Part shown: positions 16,982 through 26,600 of the stretch, one piece after another
Layout of the letters: the number at the start of each line of letters is the position of its first letter
How positions within the stretch are numbered: position 1 is the stretch's first letter
Assembly (NCBI RefSeq): GCF_028748065.1
Contig: NZ_CP118166.1
Coordinates: 1,379,501 to 1,443,500, forward strand
Length of the DNA stretch: 64,000 nt
DNA from: Hyphococcus flavus
GTDB taxonomy: Bacteria > Pseudomonadota > Alphaproteobacteria > Caulobacterales > Parvularculaceae
Direction of reading: 5' to 3'
Notes under the pieces: generated by a model
Told to the model about the DNA's origin: nothing
What the model saw: the letters and a program-made list of their open reading frames with translations, nothing else
Database searches by the model: none
Made by a program: the position numbers and the translations under genes

Positions 16982-18085
16982 TTATGAAAGTGTCGTGAGG
17001 GCGTCTTTCGAGAACGACATTAGTTCATCATGGCGTTCTGCTTTGATCTTTATTGCCCATTGCGGATCCTGTAAAAGCGCCCTTCCGACGGCGATAAGAT
17101 CAAATTCGCTGCTGTCCATGCGGTGAACAAGTTCGTCGAGATTTGCCGGCTCTGAGATTTCGCCAGCATAGGCGGCTGTAAACTCGCCAGTCAGTCCGAC
17201 AGAGCCTACTGAGATCGATGGCTTGCCCGTCAGTTTTTTTGCCCAGCCGGCAAAGTTAAGGCTCGAGCCTTCGAATTCCGGTTCCCAGAAGCGACGCTGA
17301 GAGCAGTGAATGATGTCAATTCCGGCATCAACCAGGGGCTTTAGCCATTTCTCAAGCTCATCAGGGTTATGCGCGTACTTTGCCGCAAAGTCCTGCTGCT
17401 TCCATTGGGACAGGCGAATGATGAGAGGAAAATCAGAGCCAACTTTCTGGCGCGTACGGCGAATAATTTCACAGGCAAAGCGCGAGCGCCCCGACCAGTC
17501 ACCGCCCCACTGGTCCGTTCGCTGATTGGTCTCGCTCCAAAAGAAACTGTCGATCAAGTAGCTATGAGCGCCATGAAACTCGACGCAGTCAAATCCAAGG
17601 TCCTTCGCTGTAACGGCGGCGTCCACAAACTCGGTAATCGCCGTTTCAATTTCAGTTTCCGTCATCGGTTTCCACAGCTGTTTGCCAGGCATTTTAAAAC
17701 CCGATGCAGACCATGACGGCGTATTCGGATGCTCGGTTTTCGCAGGGTTGCGAAATGGCCCCTCATGCCAGAGCTGAAGGCCCATTTTCCCGCCCGCCTC
17801 ATGAACGCCGGCAATGACTTTTTCCCATCCTGCCTTGGCCTCATCACTGACGATATTGGGCACATTCGGCGTGCCGGTGGCGGTGACGGCGTTTGTAGAA
17901 ACGCCTTCAGATAGGATCAGGCCGACACCACCCTCTGCCCTTCGGCGATAATAGGCCGCTACATCAGAGCCCGGCACATTGCCCGGCGAAAAACTTCGGG
18001 TCATGGGGGCCATGACGATGCGGTTGGGAAGGCTTAGTTGGCCATGCTCGAATGGTTGAAATAATATATTCGAGGTGTCAGTCAT
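16982..18085 (-). CDS. Old yellow enzyme-type NADH:flavin oxidoreductase
   Basis: About 367-residue FMN-dependent TIM-barrel ene-reductase. 'QPFEHGQLSLPNRIVMAPM' opens the barrel, 'GVGLILSEGVSTNA' follows, and 'FVDAAVTAKDLGFDCVEFHGAHSYL' region (about 165-190) holds the substrate His/Asn-type pair as H-G-A-H. 'SRFACEIIRRTRQKVG' is next, then the late FMN phosphate site 'DLIAVGRALLQDP'. ATG 18085 is preferred over 18142 because AAGGA lies six bases upstream and homology begins there. Likely reduces activated C=C bonds; real substrate unknown. Confidence 0.9.
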   Translation of the reverse strand: MTDTSNILFQPFEHGQLSLPNRIVMAPMTRSFSPGNVPGSDVAAYYRRRAEGGVGLILSEGVSTNAVTATGTPNVPNIVSDEAKAGWEKVIAGVHEAGGKMGLQLWHEGPFRNPAKTEHPNTPSWSASGFKMPGKQLWKPMTETEIETAITEFVDAAVTAKDLGFDCVEFHGAHSYLIDSFFWSETNQRTDQWGGDWSGRSRFACEIIRRTRQKVGSDFPLIIRLSQWKQQDFAAKYAHNPDELEKWLKPLVDAGIDIIHCSQRRFWEPEFEGSSLNFAGWAKKLTGKPSISVGSVGLTGEFTAAYAGEISEPANLDELVHRMDSSEFDLIAVGRALLQDPQWAIKIKAERHDELMSFSKDALTTLS

Positions 18086-18191
18086 TGAAATTCCTTGCTG
18101 CGGCTGGACGCTCAACATAGGCATGACGGCAAGAAATGACATCTATGGATTGCAGCAAATGAGTTTGGAGCGCGGGCTTCTAGGCCTATAA

Positions 18192-19241
<1,050 letters not shown>

Positions 19242-19309
19242 CCTCATTTGGCATTCGCGTATCGTGGCACTATGTAATCGTACTGAAACGCATCTTCTGA
19301 TTACCTGAC

Positions 19310-20923
19310 GTGGAAAGACGGGGCGGTTTGAAAACTAGCGGCAATAAAAATCGCCGTATTGGATTATTGGGCGGGTCTTTTAACCCTGCCCATGAAGGGC
19401 ATCGTGAAATTTCACGTTTGGCTCTTGAACGGCTTGGTTTGGACGCTGTTTGGTGGCTTGTAAGCCCCGGCAACCCTCTTAAAGATCAACGTAGCTACGC
19501 GCCTTACAGTGAGCGCCTAAAAACAGCACGTGAAGTTAGCTCTCACCCAAACATTATTATAAGTGATTTTGAAAACAGGCATGGCCTTCAATACACAGTC
19601 GAAACGTTGGACCATATCAAAGCACTTAACCCGGATGTTAATTTTGTTTGGTTGATGGGCGCGGATAGCCTTGAAAGCTTCCATCGTTGGAAAGACTGGA
19701 TGAAAATTGCGGCGGCTGTACCAATAGCCGTTTTTAATAGGCCAGGTTTTGAAGACCACGTGCTGAATAGTGAATACGCGAAGCATTTTTCGCAATTCCG
19801 GCAGTCAGAGGAAAGCGGGTGTGGATTGGCGAACCAAGAACCGCCAGTCTGGACGTTTTTCGAAGAAACGGAGAATCCGATTTCTTCAACTGAGATAAGG
19901 AAGAGAACGATCAGAAATTCTAATGAAACAGTCTCGCAGACGGATGATTTGCATGCGCCGTACGGCCCGCTTGCATATTTCCTTGATTTGCACCCGGACG
20001 TAGGTGATTTTAGCAAAGACGCTATTGAAGGCTTGTCAGCGTCGGTAAAGTCCATCTCGCCAAAATATTTTTATGACGAGCGCGGTTCGAAGTTATTCGA
20101 TCAAATCACCAAGCTTGAGGAGTATTATCCGACTCGTACTGAGAAGAAGGCATTTCTCAAACATGCGAAAGCAATTTCGAATTCTATTGGCGCCGGGGCC
20201 GCAATTTTTGAATATGGATCCGGGTCGAGTGAAAAAGTGGAGTGGCTGGCGCGCGGTATAGAAAATGCCTCGGCTTATGTCGCAATGGATATCTCAAGAG
20301 AACACTTGCTTGAGAGCGCCGAAACGCTCGCGTCGGTTTTGCCAGTGCCTGTCGCCGCAATATGTGCTGACTTCCATGCGCCTATTCATTTTCCGCAAGG
20401 TGTTTTACCGGAACCCGGCTGCTGGCTGGGATACTTTCCCGGCTCAACAATCGGTAACATGTTGCCGGAGACGGCTGTGGAGTTTTTGAAGCGCGCATCT
20501 GTTACTCTTGGTGAAGGCGCGCAATTTTTAATCGGAGTTGACCTCGTTAAAGACAAAGCGGTGTTGGAAGCTGCTTATAATGACAAGAAAGGCGTCACTG
20601 CGGCATTTAACAAAAATCTCCTTCTACGCATGCAAAATGAATTGGGCGCGCAACTCGAGATTTCCGATTTTGAGCATCATGCTTTTTATAATGAGAGTGA
20701 GAGCCGTATTGAAATGCATTTGCGTGCTGAAAGGCCAACTGCAATATCTCTTGACGGGCGCACCTTTTCTTTCGACGCTGGCGAGACATTACATACGGAA
20801 AATTCTCACAAGTTTACGGTTGATAGTTTTGAGACCTTGGTTAACCAGACGCCCTGGCGACTGGACAAGCATTGGACTGATGAGCGCGCTTGGTACGCTG
20901 CGTGCCTTTTGAGCAACAGTTAA
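19310..20923 (+). CDS. nadD: Fusion: nicotinate-nucleotide adenylyltransferase (NadD) + EgtD-like histidine methyltransferase
   Basis: 537 residues in one unbroken frame. Residues ~15-200 are NadD, which makes NaAD from NaMN: 'GGSFNPAHEGH' (21-31) and 'ISSTEIR' (191-197) are the nucleotidyltransferase signatures. Residues ~225-537 match the whole length of EgtD, the SAM enzyme that trimethylates histidine for ergothioneine: 'KYFYDERGS' (252-), 'YPTRTEK' (273-), 'EYGSGSS' (301-), 'FPGSTIGN' (376-), 'DLVKD', 'GVTAAFNKNLL', and 'TENSHKF' (496-) with the Glu/Ser that hold the substrate amino group. The linker is ~20 residues with no stop; an in-frame TTG at 19947 might allow internal initiation. 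Start GTG 19310 lacks a clear ribosome site; TTG 19328 is an alternative. No egtB in the window. Confidence 0.9.
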   Translation: MERRGGLKTSGNKNRRIGLLGGSFNPAHEGHREISRLALERLGLDAVWWLVSPGNPLKDQRSYAPYSERLKTAREVSSHPNIIISDFENRHGLQYTVETLDHIKALNPDVNFVWLMGADSLESFHRWKDWMKIAAAVPIAVFNRPGFEDHVLNSEYAKHFSQFRQSEESGCGLANQEPPVWTFFEETENPISSTEIRKRTIRNSNETVSQTDDLHAPYGPLAYFLDLHPDVGDFSKDAIEGLSASVKSISPKYFYDERGSKLFDQITKLEEYYPTRTEKKAFLKHAKAISNSIGAGAAIFEYGSGSSEKVEWLARGIENASAYVAMDISREHLLESAETLASVLPVPVAAICADFHAPIHFPQGVLPEPGCWLGYFPGSTIGNMLPETAVEFLKRASVTLGEGAQFLIGVDLVKDKAVLEAAYNDKKGVTAAFNKNLLLRMQNELGAQLEISDFEHHAFYNESESRIEMHLRAERPTAISLDGRTFSFDAGETLHTENSHKFTVDSFETLVNQTPWRLDKHWTDERAWYAACLLSNS

Positions 20924-20971
20924 TTTTGCGCCTTCGGTTGGAGCGTAGCCTGAAGCGTCTTATATTCAGCA

Positions 20972-21499
20972 ATGCGGGTATTTGCCCCGTGTGGCCCATG
21001 GAGGAAAACGCTGAATTCACAGCCCGGTAATGCAGCCGCCGGCAAGGCTGCCCTAAAGCTTGTTCCGCACAATACGCAGCATAGCGATGCTGATACGAAT
21101 GAGCATGTGTATGATGGCGAAATACTGCTTGCGGGATTATCGCCGGAAGAGCGCAGCAAGACAATTCTTAATCTTATTCTGCAGGAGTTGGATGACGACA
21201 AGGCCGAAGACGTCGTGACGATCAGCCTTGCCGGGAAGACTGATATTGCAGACACAATGATTGTCGCTAGCGGCCGGTCTCAGCGTCACGTCAGCGCTAT
21301 GGCCGACAAAGTTTTGCGTCGCCTCAAGGAGGCTGGATTTGGTCGCGCCAAAGTGGAGGGCGCTACGGCGAGTGATTGGGTGTTGATCGATGCCGAAGAC
21401 GTCATCGTTCATTTATTTCGGCCTGAGGTGCGTGCATTTTATAATCTTGAGCGGGTGTGGTCCGAAGCCGCGCATACTTCAGCCAAGGCTGACGCCTGA
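20972..21499 (+). CDS. rsfS: Ribosomal silencing factor RsfS (Iojap family)
   Basis: Binds L14 on the 50S subunit and blocks subunit joining in slow growth. The Iojap domain occupies about residues 60-165: 'ILNLILQELDDDKAEDVV', 'DTMIVASGRSQRHVSAMAD', 'VEGATASDWVLIDAEDVIVH' and 'VRAFYNLERVW'. Everything before residue ~55 is a variable extension, so the true start could lie further in than ATG 20972. Sits in the classic nadD-rsfS-rlmH order. Confidence 0.9.
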   Translation: MRVFAPCGPWRKTLNSQPGNAAAGKAALKLVPHNTQHSDADTNEHVYDGEILLAGLSPEERSKTILNLILQELDDDKAEDVVTISLAGKTDIADTMIVASGRSQRHVSAMADKVLRRLKEAGFGRAKVEGATASDWVLIDAEDVIVHLFRPEVRAFYNLERVWSEAAHTSAKADA

Positions 21500-21526
21500 A
21501 CACGGAAAAAAGTATTAGGTACCACT

Positions 21527-22006
21527 TTGCGACTCATAATCGCCGCTGTTGGAAAGATGCGCAGCGCCCCCGGAGCCGCTATGGTAGAGGATTATCTCAA
21601 TCGCAGTGCGGGTATGGGCAAATCGCTCGGTTTTTCTGCAATTAAACTTTTTGAAAAAGAGGCTCCAAAATCGCTTTCCGGCGCCGCATTGACGGACCGT
21701 GAGGGAGAACTTTTGATCGGGGCCGTTCCTGAGCGGGCGGAAGTCGCCGTACTCGATGAACGTGGAAAAAACTTCTCTAGTGAGAGCATGGCCGAATATC
21801 TGGATCATTTGAGGTTAGCGGGCCGGGATGTGGCTTTTCTGATCGGCGGCGCTGACGGACATGGAAGCGACGTCAAGGGACGAGCAGATAAACTAATTTC
21901 TTTTGGCGCGGCGACTTGGCCGCATATGCTTGTCAGGGTTATGCTGGCTGAGCAGCTTTATCGCGCCATTACAATTCTGGCGGGCCACCCTTACCATCGC
22001 TCATGA
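21527..22006 (+). CDS. rlmH: 23S rRNA pseudouridine1915 N3-methyltransferase RlmH
   Basis: 159-residue SPOUT methyltransferase acting on m3Psi1915 in helix 69. Begins at TTG 21527 ('MRLIIAAVGKM'). Conserved regions are 'VAVLDERGKNFSSESMAEYL', 'FLIGGADGHG' (SAM knot) and the C-terminal 'LVRVMLAEQLYRAITILAGH', with 'PYHR' as the family end. A TTG start is supported because homology begins at the very first residues. Stop overlaps the envC-like start (ATG at 22003). Confidence 0.95.
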   Translation: MRLIIAAVGKMRSAPGAAMVEDYLNRSAGMGKSLGFSAIKLFEKEAPKSLSGAALTDREGELLIGAVPERAEVAVLDERGKNFSSESMAEYLDHLRLAGRDVAFLIGGADGHGSDVKGRADKLISFGAATWPHMLVRVMLAEQLYRAITILAGHPYHRS

Positions 22007-23226
22007 TGCGCTTTTTCTTTGCATTCGCTATCGCCCTGTTTAGCATCGTCGGTGCAGCCGCTCAGGTTGAACCTGAAGACCTGCAAGAAGTGGAGCAGCA
22101 GCTCAGAGAACGCGCTGAAGAAGAAAAACGGCTGCGCAACGAAGCCGAAGCGCGTAAAAAAGAGGTAGCCGCGCTTCGCCATCGTCTGATCGAAACAGCG
22201 AATTCATTGCAGGATGCCGAACGTAAAATAGCCTCCCTCGAAGATTCGATTGCAGCGCTTGAAACTGAAAAAGCAGAAGCAGAAACAGCCTTGCGTAATG
22301 AAAGCGCAAACCTGTCAGAGGTTTTGGCGGCGTTGCAATCTCTCGAGCTGTCGCGGCCGCCCGCCCTGCTTGTGACGCCTGAAGATGCAAACAAGGCCGC
22401 AAGAGCGGCGATGCTACTCTCGGGCGCTGCGCCTGAAGTTGAGGCGCGTGCAGCGCGCCTTAGAGAGGCGATTGAGCGGCTTTCAGATCTTGCTGCTGAT
22501 CTCGACCGCGATCGCGCCAGCTATGCCGAGACGAACCAGGAGCTTATCGCACGGCGCGATGTCCTGGCCGAGTTGATGGCGCAAAAAGAACAGGAGCGAG
22601 ACGTCGCGGAGGCGCTCGCTGCATCGGCGCAACGCGAGACGGCGCGTATTGCGGCGCAAGCCAGTACGCTAAGGGAAATGATCGAGCGTCTTTCCCGGCT
22701 GGCGCATTCTATCACGCCGCGTATCAAACCAGCGCCGCCAAAAGCGAATGAACCTGAACGCGCGGCTCCAACCGCTCCGACTATCAAGAGGGAGGCCCCG
22801 CAACCTTTTGTCGGCTCGATGGCCTTCGACAAGGCGCTTGGGGCGCTTCGCCCGCCTGTCGCGGGCCGGGTGACAGGCGAGTATGGTAAACAGCGTCCTG
22901 AAGGCGGCAGATTTGAGGGCATGCGCTTTGCAGTTCGGGATCAAGCCATTGTGACCGCGCCGTTTGAGGGGCGGGTTCGCTTTGCCATGGAATGGCGGCC
23001 AGTCGGCAATATGATCGTTCTGGACGTTGGCGAGGGCTATCATATACTGTTGATCGGCGTCGGCCGAATTCTGGTTCAGGAACATCAGTGGATCACCGCT
23101 GGCGAACCGGTGGCGGAAATGGCTGGCGGGGGCGCTAGTCTGGATCTGGAGATCCGAAAAAATGGAGAGCCTGTTAACCCGGCGTTGTGGCTCTCGCGCA
23201 AGAGTATGGATGAGCTGGCGTTATAA
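22003..23226 (+). CDS. EnvC-like murein hydrolase activator (degenerate M23/LytM)
   Basis: 407 residues. Signal peptide 'FFFAFAIALFSIVGAAAQ', a long coiled coil (about 20-240, Glu/Ala/Arg heptads), a Pro/Ala linker (~245-270), and a C-terminal LytM domain from 'GRVTGEYGKQRPEGGRFEG'. The zinc ligands of active M23 enzymes (HxxxD and HxH) are missing: 'FEGMRFAVRD' aligns with EnvC's non-catalytic 'WKGMVIGAPE'. That fits an amidase activator that works at the septum through protein contacts. Translationally coupled to rlmH; ctpA follows in 29 bases, the usual alphaproteobacterial order. Confidence 0.88.
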   Translation: MMRFFFAFAIALFSIVGAAAQVEPEDLQEVEQQLRERAEEEKRLRNEAEARKKEVAALRHRLIETANSLQDAERKIASLEDSIAALETEKAEAETALRNESANLSEVLAALQSLELSRPPALLVTPEDANKAARAAMLLSGAAPEVEARAARLREAIERLSDLAADLDRDRASYAETNQELIARRDVLAELMAQKEQERDVAEALAASAQRETARIAAQASTLREMIERLSRLAHSITPRIKPAPPKANEPERAAPTAPTIKREAPQPFVGSMAFDKALGALRPPVAGRVTGEYGKQRPEGGRFEGMRFAVRDQAIVTAPFEGRVRFAMEWRPVGNMIVLDVGEGYHILLIGVGRILVQEHQWITAGEPVAEMAGGGASLDLEIRKNGEPVNPALWLSRKSMDELAL

Positions 23227-23255
23227 GCTGGCGGTAAACAAGGTGTTGGATTGGT

Positions 23256-24692
23256 ATGAGAAGAAGCCCCGTAACCCCGTCGCTCCGTGACCCGAAACGT
23301 TATTCCGGAGGCGCGCTTGTCGGCGCTGCTTGCGGCGGCGCGCTGATTTTCGGCGTTCTGTCGAGTGCTGTTTTCGCCCGGGCCTCTATTTCGGCGGATA
23401 CGTTCCGTCAGCTTGACCTGTTTGGAGAGGTCTTCGAGCAGGTTCACGAGAATTACGTATCCGCGCCTGATGACGCTGACCTGATCAAGGGCGCCATCGA
23501 CGGGATGCTCGATACGCTTGATCCGCACTCGAACTATTTGACAGCGGAAGACTTTAATACGGTTCAGGAGCAGACCCGCGGTTCTTATGCGGGGCTCGGC
23601 ATTACGGTGCAGATGGATAACGAAGGTCCTGACGAGGGGTACGTCAAGGTCGTTTCCCCGTTCGATGGCTCGCCAGCAAGTGAAGCGGGAATGCAGCCGG
23701 GTGACCTGATCGTCAAAATCAACGGTGAAGATGTCTATGGCATGTCGATTGATGATGCGACATCCCGATTGAAGGGCAAGCGCGGTACGAAAGTCGATAT
23801 CGCCGTCGTGCGTGATCGTGAAAAAGAGCCGTTTGACCTGACCATCGTGCGCGATGACATTACTGTCCCGTCGGTGACGGCGCGCGTTGAGGGCGACTTT
23901 GGATATGTGAGAATATCCTCTTTCAGCGAGCAGACCCAGAGTGGTCTTGAAGATGCGCTCAAGGAATTTGAAAAGGATATTCCTGGCGGGGCAAAGGGGC
24001 TGGTGCTCGATATGCGTAATAATCCCGGCGGGCTTCTCGACCAGTCCGTTTCGGTCGCCGACGTCTTCCTCAATGGCGGTGAGATCGTTTCCACCCGCGG
24101 CCGGCGTCCGCGCGACACCATGCGGGAGATGGGCCGGCCAGGCGACAAATTCGACGGCAAGCCGATTGTCGTTTTGATCAATGGCGGTTCTGCATCGGCG
24201 TCTGAAATCGTTGCCGGTGCGTTGCAGGACCGCAATCGCGCGCTGCTGCTTGGCACCAAGTCGTTTGGCAAAGGGTCTGTGCAAACGGTCATCCCTCTTC
24301 AGAATGGTCTCCAAGGCGCTTTGCGGCTGACCACGTCCAAATATTACACTCCTTCCGGTCGCTCGATTCAGGCCATGGGCATCGAACCTGATATTGCGAT
24401 GCCGGTGATTTATCCGGGGCAAGACGATGTGTTCGAGCGGCCTTCTGAAAGCGATCTGCCGAATGCCCTGACCTCTGAAGAAGAGCCCGAGGCCGAGGAA
24501 GCGCAGTCGGCGGATGCCGGCGCTGACGCCAGCGATACGCCGCTGGTTGAGCCTTTCATGTGCCGTTTTGAGGGCGAAGGCGATGATCGCGTTCCGGTTG
24601 ACTGCCAGCTTGAGCGCGCCCTCGAAATCCTGGCGGACGCCACACGCTATAATCAGGCGCTTGCCGATGCCGGGGCGGCCCGCACCGAATAG
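23256..24692 (+). CDS. ctpA: S41 carboxyl-terminal processing protease
   Basis: Periplasmic tail-specific protease, 478 residues. Signal/anchor helix at about 20-45 ('GALVGAACGGALIFGVL'). PDZ domain ~100-180 with 'SPASEAGMQPGDLIVKING'. Catalytic domain has Ser in 'NGGSASASEIVAGALQD' and Lys in 'KSFGKGSVQTVIPL', the S41 dyad. The C-terminal tail is acidic then contains two Cys ('FMCRFEG', 'VDCQLE') that could pair. Acts in the envelope on C-termini, often on murein hydrolases and their regulators, which fits the adjacent EnvC homologue. Ends before a terminator. Confidence 0.94.
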   Translation: MRRSPVTPSLRDPKRYSGGALVGAACGGALIFGVLSSAVFARASISADTFRQLDLFGEVFEQVHENYVSAPDDADLIKGAIDGMLDTLDPHSNYLTAEDFNTVQEQTRGSYAGLGITVQMDNEGPDEGYVKVVSPFDGSPASEAGMQPGDLIVKINGEDVYGMSIDDATSRLKGKRGTKVDIAVVRDREKEPFDLTIVRDDITVPSVTARVEGDFGYVRISSFSEQTQSGLEDALKEFEKDIPGGAKGLVLDMRNNPGGLLDQSVSVADVFLNGGEIVSTRGRRPRDTMREMGRPGDKFDGKPIVVLINGGSASASEIVAGALQDRNRALLLGTKSFGKGSVQTVIPLQNGLQGALRLTTSKYYTPSGRSIQAMGIEPDIAMPVIYPGQDDVFERPSESDLPNALTSEEEPEAEEAQSADAGADASDTPLVEPFMCRFEGEGDDRVPVDCQLERALEILADATRYNQALADAGAARTE

Positions 24693-24718
24693 GCGGCAAA
24701 AGGCCTGAGAATATCTCA

Positions 24719-24752
24719 CGGGACGCTGTCCAGCGGCGTCCCGTTTTCTTTT
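24719..24752 (+). terminator. Rho-independent terminator after ctpA
   Basis: Eight-base stem CGGGACGC/GCGTCCCG (24719-24726 with 24736-24743) followed by TTTTCTTTT. It closes the obgE-ctpA transcript. Confidence 0.85.
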
Positions 24753-24833
24753 GGTTAACTCTATGTTCACTAGGCTGCTGTCAGAAAAATCAGCGCGCAG
24801 AAAAGCGCGCCGTTTAACGCTGATAGGCCTATA

Positions 24834-26057
24834 ATGCCCCGCCGCCGATTTAAACTTCCCGTTATCAGCCGCCTGACCTGGGCTTGGCTGCTTGCCGGCA
24901 GCGCAACGGTGCTGGCGGGAGCGGTGTTTTTCAATGCGGCGTTCAGCAACGAAGGCGCAGCCCGCATCGCCCTGCCAGTGGGGCTGCCTGAAATGATGGC
25001 CCGGCCGCAAGAGGAACGCTTGGCGCCGCCCCCCGTTCCCGCATCCGGCGATGTAAGGAGGGAAGCGACCCAGTTGGCCGCGCTTGCCGAAGGCGAAGAG
25101 ACCGAAGACGGGTTGACCTTGATTTATCCGGGTGAAAGCACTCTTTATACGGAAGAAGAAGACTTTTCCGCCGATGAGGTGATCATCACTATTCCCGGCG
25201 CGAACAAACCGGCTGCGTCGGTACAGGCTGCTTCGCTCACGCCGGCGGCGCGAGCGATACCCGACCCCGACCCTGCACTGTTGCATTCTACGCCGCTGGG
25301 AAAAATTCCCCGCATCGCCCCCGACGGGAGAGCGGCGCTGCGGTACTATGCAAAGCCGTTTGACGGCGACCGTTCCGCCCCGCGCATATCCATAATTGTT
25401 GGCGGGCTCGGGCTGAACACTAAAGTGACGGAACAGGCGATTGACGACTTGCCGCCGGAAGTGTCGTTGTCCTTTGCGCCTTACGCCAAGAATCTCGAAT
25501 TCTGGACCGAAAAAGCGAGGCGAGCAGGGCACGAGGTTATCATTGAATTGCCAATGGAGGGCTATGGCGCGAATGCGCAGGCCCTCGGTGCGGCGGCATT
25601 GTTGTCGAGCCGGACGCCGGAAGAAAACCTGCAGCGCCTTGACTGGCTGATGTCGCGATTTGGCGGCTATTTCGCTGCAACGAATTACATGGGCGCCAAA
25701 TTCTCCGCTGATGAAGCTGCAATCGCTCCCGTGCTTCGCAAGCTGAAAGACGCGGGCGTCGCCTACATTGACGATACTGGCGCCGCACAACGGGCCGGAC
25801 AATCTGTCGGTATTCAGATGGCGAGCGTCACCCGCATGATCCCGGCGGCGGCGGGTGATGGCGAGCGCGACAAGGTTCGGCGTGAATTGCGCGCGCTTGA
25901 GCAAACGGCGGAAGAAAACGGCGTCGCTATCGGCAAAACCTACGCCTATGCGGCCACGATAGAGGAAATCGCGGCGTGGGCGAGATCGCTCGATGAAAAG
26001 GGCATTGCCCGCGCGCCGGCCTCTGCGCACTTGCGGGCGAGCGCCGCAGCCCGCTAG
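24834..26057 (+). CDS. Divergent polysaccharide deacetylase family protein (YibQ-like)
   Basis: 407 residues. One N-terminal membrane helix ('LTWAWLLAGSATVLAGAVFF') and a variable Pro/Ala/Glu-rich stretch to about residue 170. The divergent deacetylase domain follows: 'ISIIVGGLGLNTKVTEQAID', 'LSFAPYAKNLEFWTEKAR', 'GHEVIIELPMEGYGAN', 'NYMGAKF' and 'YIDDTGA'. Canonical NodB metal ligands are only partly kept, so catalysis is uncertain. Members commonly follow envC-ctpA, as here, and are thought to act on peptidoglycan or glycans in the periplasm (inference). Confidence 0.87.
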   Translation: MPRRRFKLPVISRLTWAWLLAGSATVLAGAVFFNAAFSNEGAARIALPVGLPEMMARPQEERLAPPPVPASGDVRREATQLAALAEGEETEDGLTLIYPGESTLYTEEEDFSADEVIITIPGANKPAASVQAASLTPAARAIPDPDPALLHSTPLGKIPRIAPDGRAALRYYAKPFDGDRSAPRISIIVGGLGLNTKVTEQAIDDLPPEVSLSFAPYAKNLEFWTEKARRAGHEVIIELPMEGYGANAQALGAAALLSSRTPEENLQRLDWLMSRFGGYFAATNYMGAKFSADEAAIAPVLRKLKDAGVAYIDDTGAAQRAGQSVGIQMASVTRMIPAAAGDGERDKVRRELRALEQTAEENGVAIGKTYAYAATIEEIAAWARSLDEKGIARAPASAHLRASAAAR

Positions 26058-26090
26058 GGAAGGCCTGTTCAAGCTGCTCTCGAGAGGGTC

Positions 26091-26600
26091 ATGGGTCAGG
26101 CTGATTTCATCAAACGTTTCCGGCCGAATGTCGGCGTCGTTTTGTTTAACGATCGCGCACAGGTTTTTTACGGTCGCCGGGTTGGCGGTTTTGCCGATCT
26201 GGGCGAGGGGCCGGATGACTACCGATGGCAATTTCCCCAAGGGGGCGTTGACCCGGATGAAGATCTTGCCGCCGCCGCCTTTCGCGAGTTGAAGGAAGAG
26301 ACCGGCGTTTTCTCCGCAAGGCTGCTGGCCATGACGCCCGGCTGGATCGCTTATGCGTTTCCTGCAGGGTACAAAAAGAAAAACTGGAAAGGTCAGCGGC
26401 AAAAATGGGCGGCGATGCTGTTTGAGGGTGCTGACGATGAAATCGATTTGCAAGCTGACGATCATCAGGAATTTGACGACTGGCGTTGGGGCGAGCTGGA
26501 AGAGGCGCCGGACCTGATCGTACCGTTCAAGCGCGAGGTGTATCAGGATCTTGTAACGGGCCTTCTTCCCTTGCGGGATTTTCTGCGCGCGCGGGGCTGA
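26091..26600 (+). CDS. rppH: RNA pyrophosphohydrolase RppH
   Basis: 169-residue Nudix enzyme that removes pyrophosphate from 5'-triphosphorylated mRNA to trigger decay, or hydrolyses dinucleoside polyphosphates (IalA/NudH group). 'FRPNVGVVLFNDRAQVFYGR' and 'WQFPQGGVDPDEDLAAAAFR' lead into the Nudix box 'ELKEETG'. 'KNWKGQRQKWAAMLFEG' and 'DEIDLQADDHQEFDDWRW' are RppH-specific segments. The RluA-type gene begins at the very next base, so expression is coupled. Confidence 0.93.
   Translation: MGQADFIKRFRPNVGVVLFNDRAQVFYGRRVGGFADLGEGPDDYRWQFPQGGVDPDEDLAAAAFRELKEETGVFSARLLAMTPGWIAYAFPAGYKKKNWKGQRQKWAAMLFEGADDEIDLQADDHQEFDDWRWGELEEAPDLIVPFKREVYQDLVTGLLPLRDFLRARG

Noticed and set aside
22003-23226. 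Active M23 endopeptidase
   Set aside because: The zinc-binding His/Asp positions are missing, so an amidase activator is the better call.
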